Assembly: GCF_001425045.1 (NCBI RefSeq)
Contig: NZ_LMDJ01000034.1
Coordinates: 186,001-250,000, forward strand
Direction: 5' to 3'
DNA: 64,000 nt
Source: Massilia sp. Root351
Lineage (GTDB): Bacteria; Pseudomonadota; Gammaproteobacteria; Burkholderiales; Burkholderiaceae_D
Shown: positions 33,252 through 41,920 of the stretch, piece by piece
Layout: every line of letters begins with the position of its first letter
Position numbering within the stretch: position 1 is the stretch's first letter
The notes under the pieces: generated by a model
The model's database searches: none
What the model was told of the DNA's origin: nothing
Seen by the model: the letters and a program-made list of their open reading frames with translations, nothing else
Made by a program: the position numbers and the translations under genes

Positions 33252-34859
33252 TCAAGATAAACGGACGAAGACCGCGACCAGGCCGGTGAGATCCTGGCCG
33301 TCGTCCTTGCGCAGCACTTGTTCGGCGATGCTGCGCGCCTGGAAGCCGTGGGCTTGCGCCAGCGCTTCCAGGTAGGCCCGGGAGTGCGCGTAGCGGCCCG
33401 ATGGGCGCAGGGAGTAATCGATGAGCTGCGCGCCGTCCTCCTGCGCTTCCACCGTGAAGGCGAAGGCGCCGCCGTCCAGCAGCACGCGGCGGGCGGCGCG
33501 GAACACGGGCTGCAGGTCGCCGAAGTAGACCAGCACGTCGGCCGCCACCAGCAGTCCGCATGGCGTACCGCGCGCGTGCAGGAACTCGACGATGTCGGCG
33601 CAAGCCAGTTCATCGTAGACCTCCCGGCGGCGCGCCTGCTCCAGCATCTGCGGCGACAGGTCGACACCGGCCAGCGTGCGCGCGTATGGCCGCAACAGCG
33701 GGCCGCACAAGCCGGTGCCGCAGCCCAGGTCCAGCACGTCGATGCCGGTCCGCGCGGCGCGATCGGGCGCGGCGGCGGCAGCGCCATCAACGGCCTGCGC
33801 CGCCGGTGCCGCATGCACGGCCAGCCCGGCCAAGCCGGACGGTCCGGCGTATTCGTCCAGCGCGGCCAGCAGCAATTGCGGTGCGCGGTATTGCAGCAGG
33901 TCCTGCAAGTGGTGGTCGAAATCGTCCGCGTACTGGTCGAACAGCGCGGCGACGTATTGCGGCGGCGGCATGGCCGGTGCGGCCTCTTCGCCCAGCGCGG
34001 CCAGCTGGTAGGCCACCGACGCGGCATCCGCGCCGCAGGCCAGCGCGTCGCGGTAAGCGGCAGCCGCCTCGCCGGCGCGGTTCAGCGCACGCAGCGCATT
34101 GGCGCGGTGCAGATGCGCTGGCGCGCTGCCCGGCTGCAGCGCCAGCGCATGCTCGTGGCAGTCCAGCGCTCCGGCGTAGTCGCCACTGCGCTGCATCAGC
34201 GTGCCGTAGCTGGTCCACGCCTCGGCGTACGACGGCTTGACCTCGATCGCGTTGCGGTAGGCCTGCCTGGCGTCCTCGTGCCGGCCCAGGCTTTGCAGCG
34301 TGACGGCCGCGCCGCAATAGGATTCGGCCAGGTTGGGATTGAGGGTGAGTGACTGGCCGAAACTCTCCAGCGCCTCCGCGCGCCGTCCCAGAAGGTGCAG
34401 CGCAATGCCGCGATTGCCCAGCGCTTCCGGGTACGCCGGCTGCAAGGCCAGCGCGGCATCGTAGCTGGCCAGCGCTTGGTCCACGCGGCCCAGCTTGCGC
34501 AATGCATTGCCGCGGTTGGCCAGCGCCATCGGATACGCTGGCTGCAGGGCCAGCGCGCGTTCGTAGCTGGCCAGCGCCTCCGCCTGCCGCCCGGCGTCCT
34601 GCAAGGCCGCCCCCAGGTTGCAATGGGCGATGGCCTTGCCCGCATCGATGGCGATGGCCTGGCCTATCAGCCCGATCGCCGCTTGCGGCGCCCCGCCCTG
34701 CCGCGCCAGCACGCCCATCAGATGCAGTGCATCGAAATTATCCGGCTCGCGGCGCAGAACTTCGGCATACAGCGCCTCGGCCTGCGCCAGGTCGCCGCGC
34801 TGGTGCAAGCCCACGGCTTGTTGCAGCAGCTGGCTGGTACGGTGGCTTTGTGATGACAT
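33252..34859 (-). CDS. TPR-repeat SAM-dependent methyltransferase
   Basis: A 535-residue protein. Residues 1-300 are about eight TPR units with regular Ala-Leu-Gln-Pro-x-Tyr-Pro spacing. Residues about 310-535 are a class I methyltransferase with motif I Val-Leu-Asp-Leu-Gly-Cys-Gly-Thr-Gly-Leu-Cys and a Gly-Val-Asp-Leu-Ser acidic residue for the SAM ribose. Family members with this plan often modify proteins or glycans held by the TPR part. Target unknown. It is a single gene; direct repeats lie just upstream. Confidence 0.88.
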   Translation of the reverse strand: MSSQSHRTSQLLQQAVGLHQRGDLAQAEALYAEVLRREPDNFDALHLMGVLARQGGAPQAAIGLIGQAIAIDAGKAIAHCNLGAALQDAGRQAEALASYERALALQPAYPMALANRGNALRKLGRVDQALASYDAALALQPAYPEALGNRGIALHLLGRRAEALESFGQSLTLNPNLAESYCGAAVTLQSLGRHEDARQAYRNAIEVKPSYAEAWTSYGTLMQRSGDYAGALDCHEHALALQPGSAPAHLHRANALRALNRAGEAAAAYRDALACGADAASVAYQLAALGEEAAPAMPPPQYVAALFDQYADDFDHHLQDLLQYRAPQLLLAALDEYAGPSGLAGLAVHAAPAAQAVDGAAAAAPDRAARTGIDVLDLGCGTGLCGPLLRPYARTLAGVDLSPQMLEQARRREVYDELACADIVEFLHARGTPCGLLVAADVLVYFGDLQPVFRAARRVLLDGGAFAFTVEAQEDGAQLIDYSLRPSGRYAHSRAYLEALAQAHGFQARSIAEQVLRKDDGQDLTGLVAVFVRLS

Positions 34860-34876
34860 GGCGCGGCTTCGGTTCG

Positions 34877-34969
34877 GTCAAAAACAGCACCTTACCAGAA
34901 CGGCCGGCCATTCACCCTGTGACTGTCACTGAAAACGCTGGTGTTTTTTCCTGTAACGTCAAAAACAGC
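34877..34969. repeat. 12-bp direct repeat upstream of the TPR-methyltransferase
   Basis: GTCAAAAACAGC occurs at 34877-34888 and again at 34958-34969 in the 210-nt gap before the TPR-methyltransferase gene. The spacing (81 bp, near eight helical turns) would let a protein bind both on one face. It could be chance, but exact 12-mers in noncoding DNA are uncommon. The rest of the gap shows nothing clear. Confidence 0.4.
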
Positions 34970-35069
34970 GAAAGTGATGATACGCACCCTGGTTCTCGGC
35001 GCACCGCCCCCCGGCCGCATGGGGCGAGGGCCGGCTGGCAGAGGGCGCACAGGCCGCGTTAACGCCGAT

Positions 35070-36728
35070 TCAGTTCTGCTCCGTGCGCCACACCGCCGCC
35101 AGCGCCTTCATCTTGGTCCAGAACGGCAGGCGCTCGTCCGACAGCACGTCCAGGAAGTCCGACAGGCGCTTGGACTTGATCATGGTGTAGGCCGTGAGCA
35201 CCGTGGTGACGCCGAACACTGCGCCGAAAATCCACAGCCGCCGGCTCATCGGCGCGTCCGCTTCGGACAGCAGGTTCATGCCGAGGAAGCCCGTGGTCAC
35301 GGTGCCGATCAGGCCGAAGATGGTGACCACCGTCAGCCGCACCACCGTGTTGGCCTGGCGCCGCAGGCTGTCCGCTTCGAGGTAGCCGTTCATGTCCTCC
35401 ACCCGCACCTTCACTTCGGCGTGCAGGCGCTCCAGGCCCAGCTGGGCCGCGCACATGCCGTACAGCGCGCGCACCAGCGTCTGTTCCGAGATGTCCTTGA
35501 ACCAGTAGCGGTGGGTAAAGCGCAGGAAGCCCTCGAACGAGGAACGGATGCGGCGCTTGAAGCGGCGCACGCTGTTCGCATCCACCACGTTCAGGCAGTT
35601 CAGCGCTTCGGCCAAGCGGTCCGAAAACATCAGCAGCGAAGATTTTTGCAAGTGCGCGATCAGGAACAGCAGGAAGTGCTGGTGCCGGAACTGCGCCAGA
35701 ACGCCCCGGTCGCGGCAGCAGAAGAAGTCCGAGCGGGCCGCGCCCACCACGATCAGCGACAGGCCGCTGCACAGGTAGCGCGTGTCCGGCGCGGCGCCGC
35801 TGCCGCCCCAGAAGCGGTCGTAGCACACCTGCCGCTCGAAGTCGTTCAGGTGCTGCTCCGAGTACGGCAGCGAGCCGCGCCCCTGCCCGGTGACCAGTCC
35901 AAGGCGGATGAAGTCCTCGCGCGACAAGGCGCGCGGGTCTTCCAGCGACAGGTAAGCCATCACCGGCATGCGGTAGTACTCGATCTGGCGGTAACGCAGC
36001 GCGCCGGCCTGGTCGCTCAGGTCGTACACCAGCGGCTCCAGCATGAACTGCCAGTGCGCGGCGATACGCGGCGCGCGCTTTTCGCAAACATGGGACAGGA
36101 AAGCGTCGCGCTGCTGCGCATCGGAGCGGGACAGAACGCGCTCCTGCGCGTCCAGCCATTCCACGCTGTGCATGCAGTGCAGCGCCTTGCCTTCGCCGTC
36201 CCAGCCTGCCGGGTAGCCGCGGCCGAAGCGGTACAGCAGCTCCTGCGCTTCCTCCAGCGCCAGGTTGTCGGCGCTGACTTCGAGGTTGAGCATGACCACG
36301 TCGACGTCGAAGAAAAAGTACAGGTCGGTGTGGACGATGGAAAGCGTCAAGGGCGCGTCGCCGGCGCGCGCTGTCACGCGCACCTTGGCTACGTCGTGGC
36401 GGCGGAACACGCGCATGCCGGCGCCCGAGGTTTCGCCGCGTCCGCTGCGCGCTTCGCCGTACAGGAAGCGCTGCACATAGGGCAGAAAGGTGACGAACTC
36501 GTTGTAGTGGCGTTCGTGGAAATTGGCGGCGTCGCCATTGAATTCGTCGACCACTTCGCGCCACGGCGAGCCGCCGTCCGCCTTGCCCAGCGCGCGCAGC
36601 ACCTCCCAGGGGCGCTGATGGGTATGGTCGGCGCCGGTGGCCGGCATCAAGCGCAGGGGCCAGAGCAGCACCTGCCGCAAATGATGGACATGGGTGCCCG
36701 CGCTGGCGCCAGCTGTGGTTTCCGTCAT
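35070..36728 (-). CDS. CorA-like membrane protein with large N-terminal domain
   Basis: A 552-residue protein from the ATG at 36726-36728, with GGAGG 7 nt upstream. The C-terminus has two transmembrane helices, the first ending in Gly-Met-Asn (residues 483-485), the selectivity motif of CorA Mg2+/Co2+ channels and ZntB. The Phe-Leu-Gly-Met-Asn-Leu context is typical. The N-terminal ~380 residues do not look like the usual 240-residue CorA cytosolic domain; they hold Phe-Phe-Phe-Asp-Val-Asp-Val-Val and a Phe-Gly-Arg-Gly-Tyr-Pro segment. It is therefore a long CorA variant. Cation transport is inferred from the motif. Confidence 0.75.
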   Translation of the reverse strand: MTETTAGASAGTHVHHLRQVLLWPLRLMPATGADHTHQRPWEVLRALGKADGGSPWREVVDEFNGDAANFHERHYNEFVTFLPYVQRFLYGEARSGRGETSGAGMRVFRRHDVAKVRVTARAGDAPLTLSIVHTDLYFFFDVDVVMLNLEVSADNLALEEAQELLYRFGRGYPAGWDGEGKALHCMHSVEWLDAQERVLSRSDAQQRDAFLSHVCEKRAPRIAAHWQFMLEPLVYDLSDQAGALRYRQIEYYRMPVMAYLSLEDPRALSREDFIRLGLVTGQGRGSLPYSEQHLNDFERQVCYDRFWGGSGAAPDTRYLCSGLSLIVVGAARSDFFCCRDRGVLAQFRHQHFLLFLIAHLQKSSLLMFSDRLAEALNCLNVVDANSVRRFKRRIRSSFEGFLRFTHRYWFKDISEQTLVRALYGMCAAQLGLERLHAEVKVRVEDMNGYLEADSLRRQANTVVRLTVVTIFGLIGTVTTGFLGMNLLSEADAPMSRRLWIFGAVFGVTTVLTAYTMIKSKRLSDFLDVLSDERLPFWTKMKALAAVWRTEQN

Positions 36729-36783
36729 CCCCTCGCCTCCCGCTTTTTTCCCCATTCTAGCGGAATGCGGCGGCGGCACAACC

Positions 36784-37701
36784 TTATTTGCCGGGCTTGC
36801 TCAGCTCCACTTGCCAATCCAGGCCGGAGCCGACATGGTGCTTGGCGGCGAAGCTGCCCTGGCTGATGGCCACGGCCACTTCCAGCAGGCTATTCAGGTA
36901 CACCAGCGGCTGTCCCTTCGGCACGCCGCCAAAGGTGTGGTGAAACGGCGCCACGTACTTGCCAACCTGTTTCCCCTTGTGCAGGATGCGCACTTGCACC
37001 TGGTCGCCCACGCCCACGTTCAACTCGTCCAGCAGCGACTTGGGAATATTGGTCCACACATTGCCGTACTTTTCATCGAGCACGGGGATGATGCCGCGCA
37101 GGACATTGCCCTGGCGCGCAGGCTTTTGGTAGTCCAGCTTGACCACCGCTTCCACCGGCAGTTGCGGCCCCACCTGCTGGTAGCTGATCTGACCCGAAGC
37201 GAGCCGCGCGCCGACGTAGGCATACACGTCGCGGCCGTGGAAGGTGTAGGACTCGGCGGAGCCGGCCAGGCGGTTCACTTTCTCGTCGATCTCGCGCAGT
37301 TCGGCCACGCCGTCGCGCTCCGCGATCAGCGTAAACAAACCGTTGTCGGGGCCGACGAAATAGCGGCCGCCCCGGGTCTTCAGCACCACCGACTTGCGGC
37401 TGGTGCCCACGCCGGGGTCGACCACCGACACGAACACGCTGCCCTGCGGCCAGTAGTTGGCGGTCTGATACAGGCGGTAGGCGCCGAGCCAGATGTCGTA
37501 GTCGGGAATCTGGTGCGTGAGGTCCGACACCGACAACTTGGGATCGACGCCGTAGGCCACGCCGCGCATGGCGGAGACAGCGCCATCGGAGGTGCCGAAG
37601 TCGGTCATCAGCACCAGCGCGTCGGCGGCGCTGGCGGGAGACTGGCTGAAGGCGGCGCTGAAGCAGGCCAGCGCCAGCAGTTTGGCGATACGGGAATTCA
37701 T
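36784..37701 (-). CDS. Exported SAM hydroxide adenosyltransferase (DUF62 family)
   Basis: A 305-residue protein with a signal peptide (residues 1-25, ending Ala-Ser-Ala-Ala). The mature part matches the DUF62 / fluorinase-like family: Met-Thr-Asp-Phe-Gly-Thr-Ser-Asp-Gly, Val-Val-Asp-Pro-Gly-Val-Gly-Thr-Ser-Arg, Val-Gly-Pro-Asp-Asn-Gly-Leu-Phe and Phe-His-Gly-Arg-Asp-Val. Known members split S-adenosylmethionine with water to adenosine and methionine, using conserved Asp, Arg and His, all present here. Export to the periplasm is unexpected for a SAM-using enzyme. It follows a TonB receptor by 12 nt, so the two probably work on one imported compound. Confidence 0.82.
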   Translation of the reverse strand: MNSRIAKLLALACFSAAFSQSPASAADALVLMTDFGTSDGAVSAMRGVAYGVDPKLSVSDLTHQIPDYDIWLGAYRLYQTANYWPQGSVFVSVVDPGVGTSRKSVVLKTRGGRYFVGPDNGLFTLIAERDGVAELREIDEKVNRLAGSAESYTFHGRDVYAYVGARLASGQISYQQVGPQLPVEAVVKLDYQKPARQGNVLRGIIPVLDEKYGNVWTNIPKSLLDELNVGVGDQVQVRILHKGKQVGKYVAPFHHTFGGVPKGQPLVYLNSLLEVAVAISQGSFAAKHHVGSGLDWQVELSKPGK

Positions 37702-37713
37702 GGATTTCCTTGG

Positions 37714-40245
37714 TTAAAAAGTGTAAGTGAGCTTACCGTAGAAGTAGGCGCCGTTCACGCCCAGCGGATTGATGAAGTTGTACGGCAGCGCCCCGCCGTA
37801 GGTGGCGGCATTGGTCTGGCGCACGCGCTCCGGGTAGCGGTCGAAGATGTTGTTGCCGCCGGCGCTCAGCGTCAGCTGCCGGTTCAGCTTGAACTGCGCT
37901 TCCAGGTCCACCGACCACGCCGCGCCGAAGTGCTGCGCGTTCACGCCATCCACCAGCGGCGCTTCCTCGTCGAACACAAAGTCCTTCAGCGCACCGAAGC
38001 GGGTGGCCTTGGCCTGCACGCCCCAGGCGCCGCCTTGCCAGTCCGCGCCCAGGATCAGCTTCGATTTCGGCGAGGCGTGGCGGATGCGGAACAGGCTGGT
38101 GTCGGCCAGCAGCGACAGTCCGGGATCGATCTTCGCCAGCGCATCCGAACTGCGGCGCACCGATTCCAGCGTGGTCTTGTTGACGTTCAGCGCGGCGCTC
38201 AGGTTCAGCTTGCCGCCCGCCGCCGGCAGCTCGTGGTTCAGCACCGCATCCACGCCGCGCGTGCTGGTGTCCAGCAGGTTGGCAAGGAAGGCCACGGACT
38301 GGATGTCCTGGCGGCCCTGGGCGGCCAGATAGGCGGTAACGGCGCCGCTTTGCAAATCGCTGCTGCGGGTGATGCGGTCTCGAATGCGGATGCGGTAGGC
38401 GTCCAGCGTGGCGCTGGTGGCGGCGGCGGGCCGCCACGCCAGGCCGAGCGAGACGTTGGTGGACTTCTCGGGCTTGAGCTGCTGCGCGCCGAATGCGCGC
38501 GCCAGCGGATCGGCGGCTGGCAGCAGCGCCGCCGTCTGCAGGCCGCTGCCGTCCGCGTTGAAGTTCAGCGTGGCGAAGCGGAAGCCGGTCTGCGCCAGCG
38601 CGGGCGCGCGGAAGCTGTTGGAGACTGCGCCGCGCAGCAGAAAGTCGTCCGCCAGCTTGTAGCGCGCCGATAGCTTGCCGGTGGAGGCGCTGCCGAAATC
38701 GCTGTAGTCGGAATAGCGCGCGGCCGCACCCACCAGCAAGCGCGCGGTCAGCTCGCTCTCGGCGTCGGCGTAGACCGAGACCACGTGGCGGCCGCCGTCG
38801 AACGTGTCCGCAGGCCGCAGGCCGGGCCCGGCCTGCGCGCCCGGCGGCGCATCGGTGAACGGGCCGGCGGCATAGGAGGCGGCATCGCCCGCGCTGCTGC
38901 GGTAGGTTTCGCGCAGATACTCCGCACCGAGCGCCACGCTGAGCGGCGCCGGCAGGCCCAGCGCCAGTTCGCGCGTGGCGTCCAGGTTCAGGGCGCCCTG
39001 CCTGAAGCGGAACCCGGCGAGGTGGAAGCTGGTGGGACTTTGCGCGCCCAGCGAGGCGTTGACGGAATTGGACAGGCCGTATTCGAACTTGTCGCTGCCC
39101 TGGCGCGCACTCAGGTCCAGGCGCCAGGCGCCCCGCTCAAAACGCAGGCCGGCAACCAGGCTGGCGTCGGTCTTGTCGCCGTGCGTCACGGGACGGTAGC
39201 CGTTGGGGTATATGGCCGGCACATTAGCGGGATCGCCGGGGAAGCGGAACCACGCGCTGCCGTCGGATTTGCGCTTGTTCAGCGTGGCGAAGGAGTACGC
39301 GTCCACGCCGGGCGCCAGCGGCAACAGCGCGTTATAGAAGGCGGAGCCATTGTCCTGTTTCGCATCGCCGGACTTGAACAGCACCTGGCCGTCCAGGGCC
39401 ATGTCGGCCGGTGTGGCGTTCCACGAGGTCCAGGCGGCGTCGCTCGGACCGGCGCGCTCGGTCGGCGAACGGCGCCGCGTTTCGGCGCCGAAGCGCAGAT
39501 AGCCAGCCTCGCCCAGCGCCACGCCGTAGTCGGCGCTGGCGGTCCTGGTGCGGCCGTCAGTCAGCGTGCGGCCGGTCGGCTGGAAGTCCGTATGGTTGGC
39601 GCCGTAGCCCACCGATGCGGCGCCGCCGCTACGCGCCTTCTTCAGCACGATATTGATCACTCCCGCCACCGCATCGCTGCCGTATTGCGCGCCGGCGCCG
39701 TCGCGCAGGATCTCGATGTGGCCGATGGCGTTCGCAGGGATGGCGTTGATATCCACCGGCACGGTGCCGGCGAAGCTGCTCTCGGTGTCGAGCAGTGCGC
39801 TGGCGTGGCGGCGCTTGCCGTTCACCAGCACCAGCACCTGGTCGGGCGCCAGGCCGCGCAGCTGGATGCCGCGCACCGAGTCCGATGCGCCGCTCGATTC
39901 GATACGCGGAAAATTGATGGAGGGCGACAGGTTCTGCAGCGCGGCGCCCACGTCGCCGGAGGCCAGCGCGTTGCCCACTTCGCGCGCGCCGAAGCGGTCT
40001 ATCGGCACCGTGCTGTCGAACACCGTGCGGTTGCGAGCGCGCGAACCAACCACGGTCACCTGGTCCATGGGCGCGGCATCCGCGGTCCCGCCTGCGGGCG
40101 CTTGCGGCTCGAGCACGGCGGGTGAGGCAAGTTCGGCGGAAGCGGCGGTGGCGGTGCTGGCGGCCGCAAACAAGGCGGCGCACGCGAGCGCCAGGCGGCG
40201 CGGCGTGGCTGGCACGGAATGCTGGGGAATGGCGGGGCGGTTCAT
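37714..40245 (-). CDS. TonB-dependent outer-membrane receptor linked to the exported SAM-cleaving enzyme
   Basis: An 843-residue protein with a long signal peptide (to about residue 38). The TonB-box region reads Asp-Gln-Val-Thr-Val-Val-Gly-Ser-Arg-Ala. The plug includes Leu-Val-Leu-Val-Asn-Gly-Lys-Arg-Arg-His and Arg-Asp-Gly-Ala-Gly-Ala-Gln-Tyr-Gly-Ser-Asp-Ala. The barrel ends in Lys-Leu-Thr-Tyr-Thr-Phe. It shares an operon with the exported DUF62 enzyme. Its ligand may be a nucleoside or SAM-like compound; this is a guess from context. An inverted repeat at 40335-40354 lies in its promoter region. Confidence 0.9.
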   Translation of the reverse strand: MNRPAIPQHSVPATPRRLALACAALFAAASTATAASAELASPAVLEPQAPAGGTADAAPMDQVTVVGSRARNRTVFDSTVPIDRFGAREVGNALASGDVGAALQNLSPSINFPRIESSGASDSVRGIQLRGLAPDQVLVLVNGKRRHASALLDTESSFAGTVPVDINAIPANAIGHIEILRDGAGAQYGSDAVAGVINIVLKKARSGGAASVGYGANHTDFQPTGRTLTDGRTRTASADYGVALGEAGYLRFGAETRRRSPTERAGPSDAAWTSWNATPADMALDGQVLFKSGDAKQDNGSAFYNALLPLAPGVDAYSFATLNKRKSDGSAWFRFPGDPANVPAIYPNGYRPVTHGDKTDASLVAGLRFERGAWRLDLSARQGSDKFEYGLSNSVNASLGAQSPTSFHLAGFRFRQGALNLDATRELALGLPAPLSVALGAEYLRETYRSSAGDAASYAAGPFTDAPPGAQAGPGLRPADTFDGGRHVVSVYADAESELTARLLVGAAARYSDYSDFGSASTGKLSARYKLADDFLLRGAVSNSFRAPALAQTGFRFATLNFNADGSGLQTAALLPAADPLARAFGAQQLKPEKSTNVSLGLAWRPAAATSATLDAYRIRIRDRITRSSDLQSGAVTAYLAAQGRQDIQSVAFLANLLDTSTRGVDAVLNHELPAAGGKLNLSAALNVNKTTLESVRRSSDALAKIDPGLSLLADTSLFRIRHASPKSKLILGADWQGGAWGVQAKATRFGALKDFVFDEEAPLVDGVNAQHFGAAWSVDLEAQFKLNRQLTLSAGGNNIFDRYPERVRQTNAATYGGALPYNFINPLGVNGAYFYGKLTYTF

Positions 40246-40334
40246 GCGGCTCCTTGCAAGATGGTTGCAGCGATCTTAACCGCCGCAAATCCAAATCCCA
40301 ACTTGCCATTTCGTATATGCATAGTCGCAAAGCG

Positions 40335-40354
40335 CGATACCAAAGCCGGTATCG
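40335..40354. promoter_or_regulatory. Inverted repeat in the divergent TonB receptor / GH43 region
   Basis: CGATACC (40335-40341) and GGTATCG (40348-40354) are perfect 7-nt arms with a 6-nt spacer, 90 nt before the receptor start and 99 nt before the GH43 start. A dimeric regulator could use it for either gene. The remaining ~190 nt of this gap show no other clear element. Confidence 0.4.
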
Positions 40355-40453
40355 GTCGCCAAAAAAATGTGATTGGTGGCGCGCGCACGGCAGGCCTAAG
40401 CTGGCTGCGCAATGCACAAGAAGTACCACCATAAAAAATCAAACGGAGACCTT

Positions 40454-41827
40454 ATGAAAAAGCTACTGGCACGCCTGTGCCTGGCGCTGTGCGCGCTCGC
40501 CGCCCCCGCCACCCACGCCATCAGCCTTGGCGGCCTGCAGAACGCCCACGATCCCGGCACGCTCACCAAGGACGGCGATACCTGGTTCAACTTCACCACC
40601 GGCACCGGCATCTGGTATTCGAAATCCACCGACATGGTGAACTGGCAGGGCGGCCCGGCGCCAGTGTTCAGCAGCTACCCGTCCTGGATCGCGGCCAAGG
40701 TGCCCAACTTCAGCGGCTCGTTCTGGGCGCCGGACGTGATCCACATGAACGGCTACTACTACCTGTACTACTCGGTGTCCACCTTCGGCACGTCCACCTC
40801 GGCCATCGGGGTGGCGCGTTCAGCCTCGCTGAAAAATCCCAGCTGGACCGACCTGGGCATCGTGGTGGAATCGTTCGGCGGCGCCAGCGAAATCAACGCC
40901 ATCGACCCGGCCCTGTTGCGCGACCATGACGGCAAGGTCTACATGTCCTACGGCTCCTTCTTCGGCGGCATCGGCGTGGCCGAGATCAACCAGGCCACCG
41001 GCAAGCTGGCCGGCAATGTCACGCCCATCCTGGGCGGCGGCCATGCCGATATCGAAGCGCCCTACATTGTGCGTGAAGGCGGCTACTACTACCTGTACGT
41101 GAACCGGGGCGCCTGCTGCAAGGGGGCCGACAGCACCTACTACGTGCAGGTGCAGCGCGCCACCAACGTGACCGGCCCCTACACCGGCACGCGCACCATC
41201 CTGCCCAATGTGGACGGCAAATACAAAGGCCCGGGCCACGTCGGCTTGCTGAAACAGGACGGCTGCAACTTCGCCTCCATCCACTACTACGACCTGAACG
41301 ACGGCGGCAACGCCAAGCTGGACATCCAGCGCCTGACCTACAGCGGCGGTTGGCCGGTATTGACCCGCAACTTCACCGACTTCAACGGCTGCGGCGGCCT
41401 GAGCGACGCGCGCTACGTGCTGACCTCGCGCCTGAGCGGCAAGGCATTGGCGGTGGCCGGTTCGTCCACCGTCAACGGCGCCATGGTGCAGCAGCAAAGC
41501 TACAGCGGCGCCAGGAACCAGCAGTGGTACGCGGTGGCGCACGGCGACGGCCAGTACAGCTTCATCAACGCCAACAGCCTGCTCAGCCTGGACAACTACG
41601 GCAACTCCAGCAGCGCCGGCACCAATATCGCGCAGTGGGGCTACTGGGCCGGCAACGGCCAGCACTGGAGCGTGAGCAGCCCGGCCAGCGGCTACTACGT
41701 CGTGAAGAACTTGCTTAGCGGCATGGTACTGGATGTCGCCAACAAGAGCACGGCGGAAAATGCGCAGATCATCCAGTACACGCAAAACAACGGCACCAAT
41801 CAGCAGTGGACGCTGACGCGCCCCTGA
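40454..41827 (+). CDS. Exported GH43 endo-arabinanase with ricin-type carbohydrate-binding domain
   Basis: A 457-residue protein from the ATG at 40454, with GGAG 5 nt upstream. Signal peptide about 1-22. The GH43 five-bladed propeller shows the catalytic set: base Asp33 (Ala-His-Asp-Pro-Gly), pKa-tuning Asp151 (Ala-Ile-Asp-Pro-Ala) and acid Glu201 (Asp-Ile-Glu-Ala-Pro), plus His262 of the Gly-Pro-Gly-His block. Residues about 325-457 are a ricin B / CBM13 trefoil with Gln-x-Trp-type repeats (Asn-Gln-Gln-Trp, Gly-Gln-His-Trp). It cuts alpha-1,5-arabinan in plant pectin outside the cell. Confidence 0.92.
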   Translation: MKKLLARLCLALCALAAPATHAISLGGLQNAHDPGTLTKDGDTWFNFTTGTGIWYSKSTDMVNWQGGPAPVFSSYPSWIAAKVPNFSGSFWAPDVIHMNGYYYLYYSVSTFGTSTSAIGVARSASLKNPSWTDLGIVVESFGGASEINAIDPALLRDHDGKVYMSYGSFFGGIGVAEINQATGKLAGNVTPILGGGHADIEAPYIVREGGYYYLYVNRGACCKGADSTYYVQVQRATNVTGPYTGTRTILPNVDGKYKGPGHVGLLKQDGCNFASIHYYDLNDGGNAKLDIQRLTYSGGWPVLTRNFTDFNGCGGLSDARYVLTSRLSGKALAVAGSSTVNGAMVQQQSYSGARNQQWYAVAHGDGQYSFINANSLLSLDNYGNSSSAGTNIAQWGYWAGNGQHWSVSSPASGYYVVKNLLSGMVLDVANKSTAENAQIIQYTQNNGTNQQWTLTRP

Positions 41828-41857
41828 TGCGCGTGCAGCCAAGGGCAACTCCCTGCT

Positions 41858-41901
41858 TGCAAGCTTGACTTTCCAGCCGGTTCTGTCACATTGAAGCTTT
41901 A
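41858..41901 (+). promoter_or_regulatory. Conserved upstream block, copy 1 (solute-binding protein A)
   Basis: About 79% identical over ~42 nt to the block at 43803-43846, with shared cores CTTGAC, GTTCTG and CACATTG. It lies 20 nt before the start of the first solute-binding gene. CTTGAC gives a good -35 (TTGACT), but no good -10 is present, so an activator may be needed. It may also simply be a remnant of the gene duplication. Confidence 0.6.
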
Positions 41902-41920
41902 CCGGCTGGCGAATTCGACC

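Noticed and set aside
40242..40322. A 26-codon mini-ORF whose stop overlaps the second TonB receptor start.
   Set aside because: No codon bias toward one amino acid, no clear Shine-Dalgarno, and the overlap can arise by chance.
41858..41901. A sigma-54 promoter reading of TGGCAC/TGTCAC in the paired upstream blocks.
   Set aside because: The required GC at -12 with correct spacing is missing in both copies.
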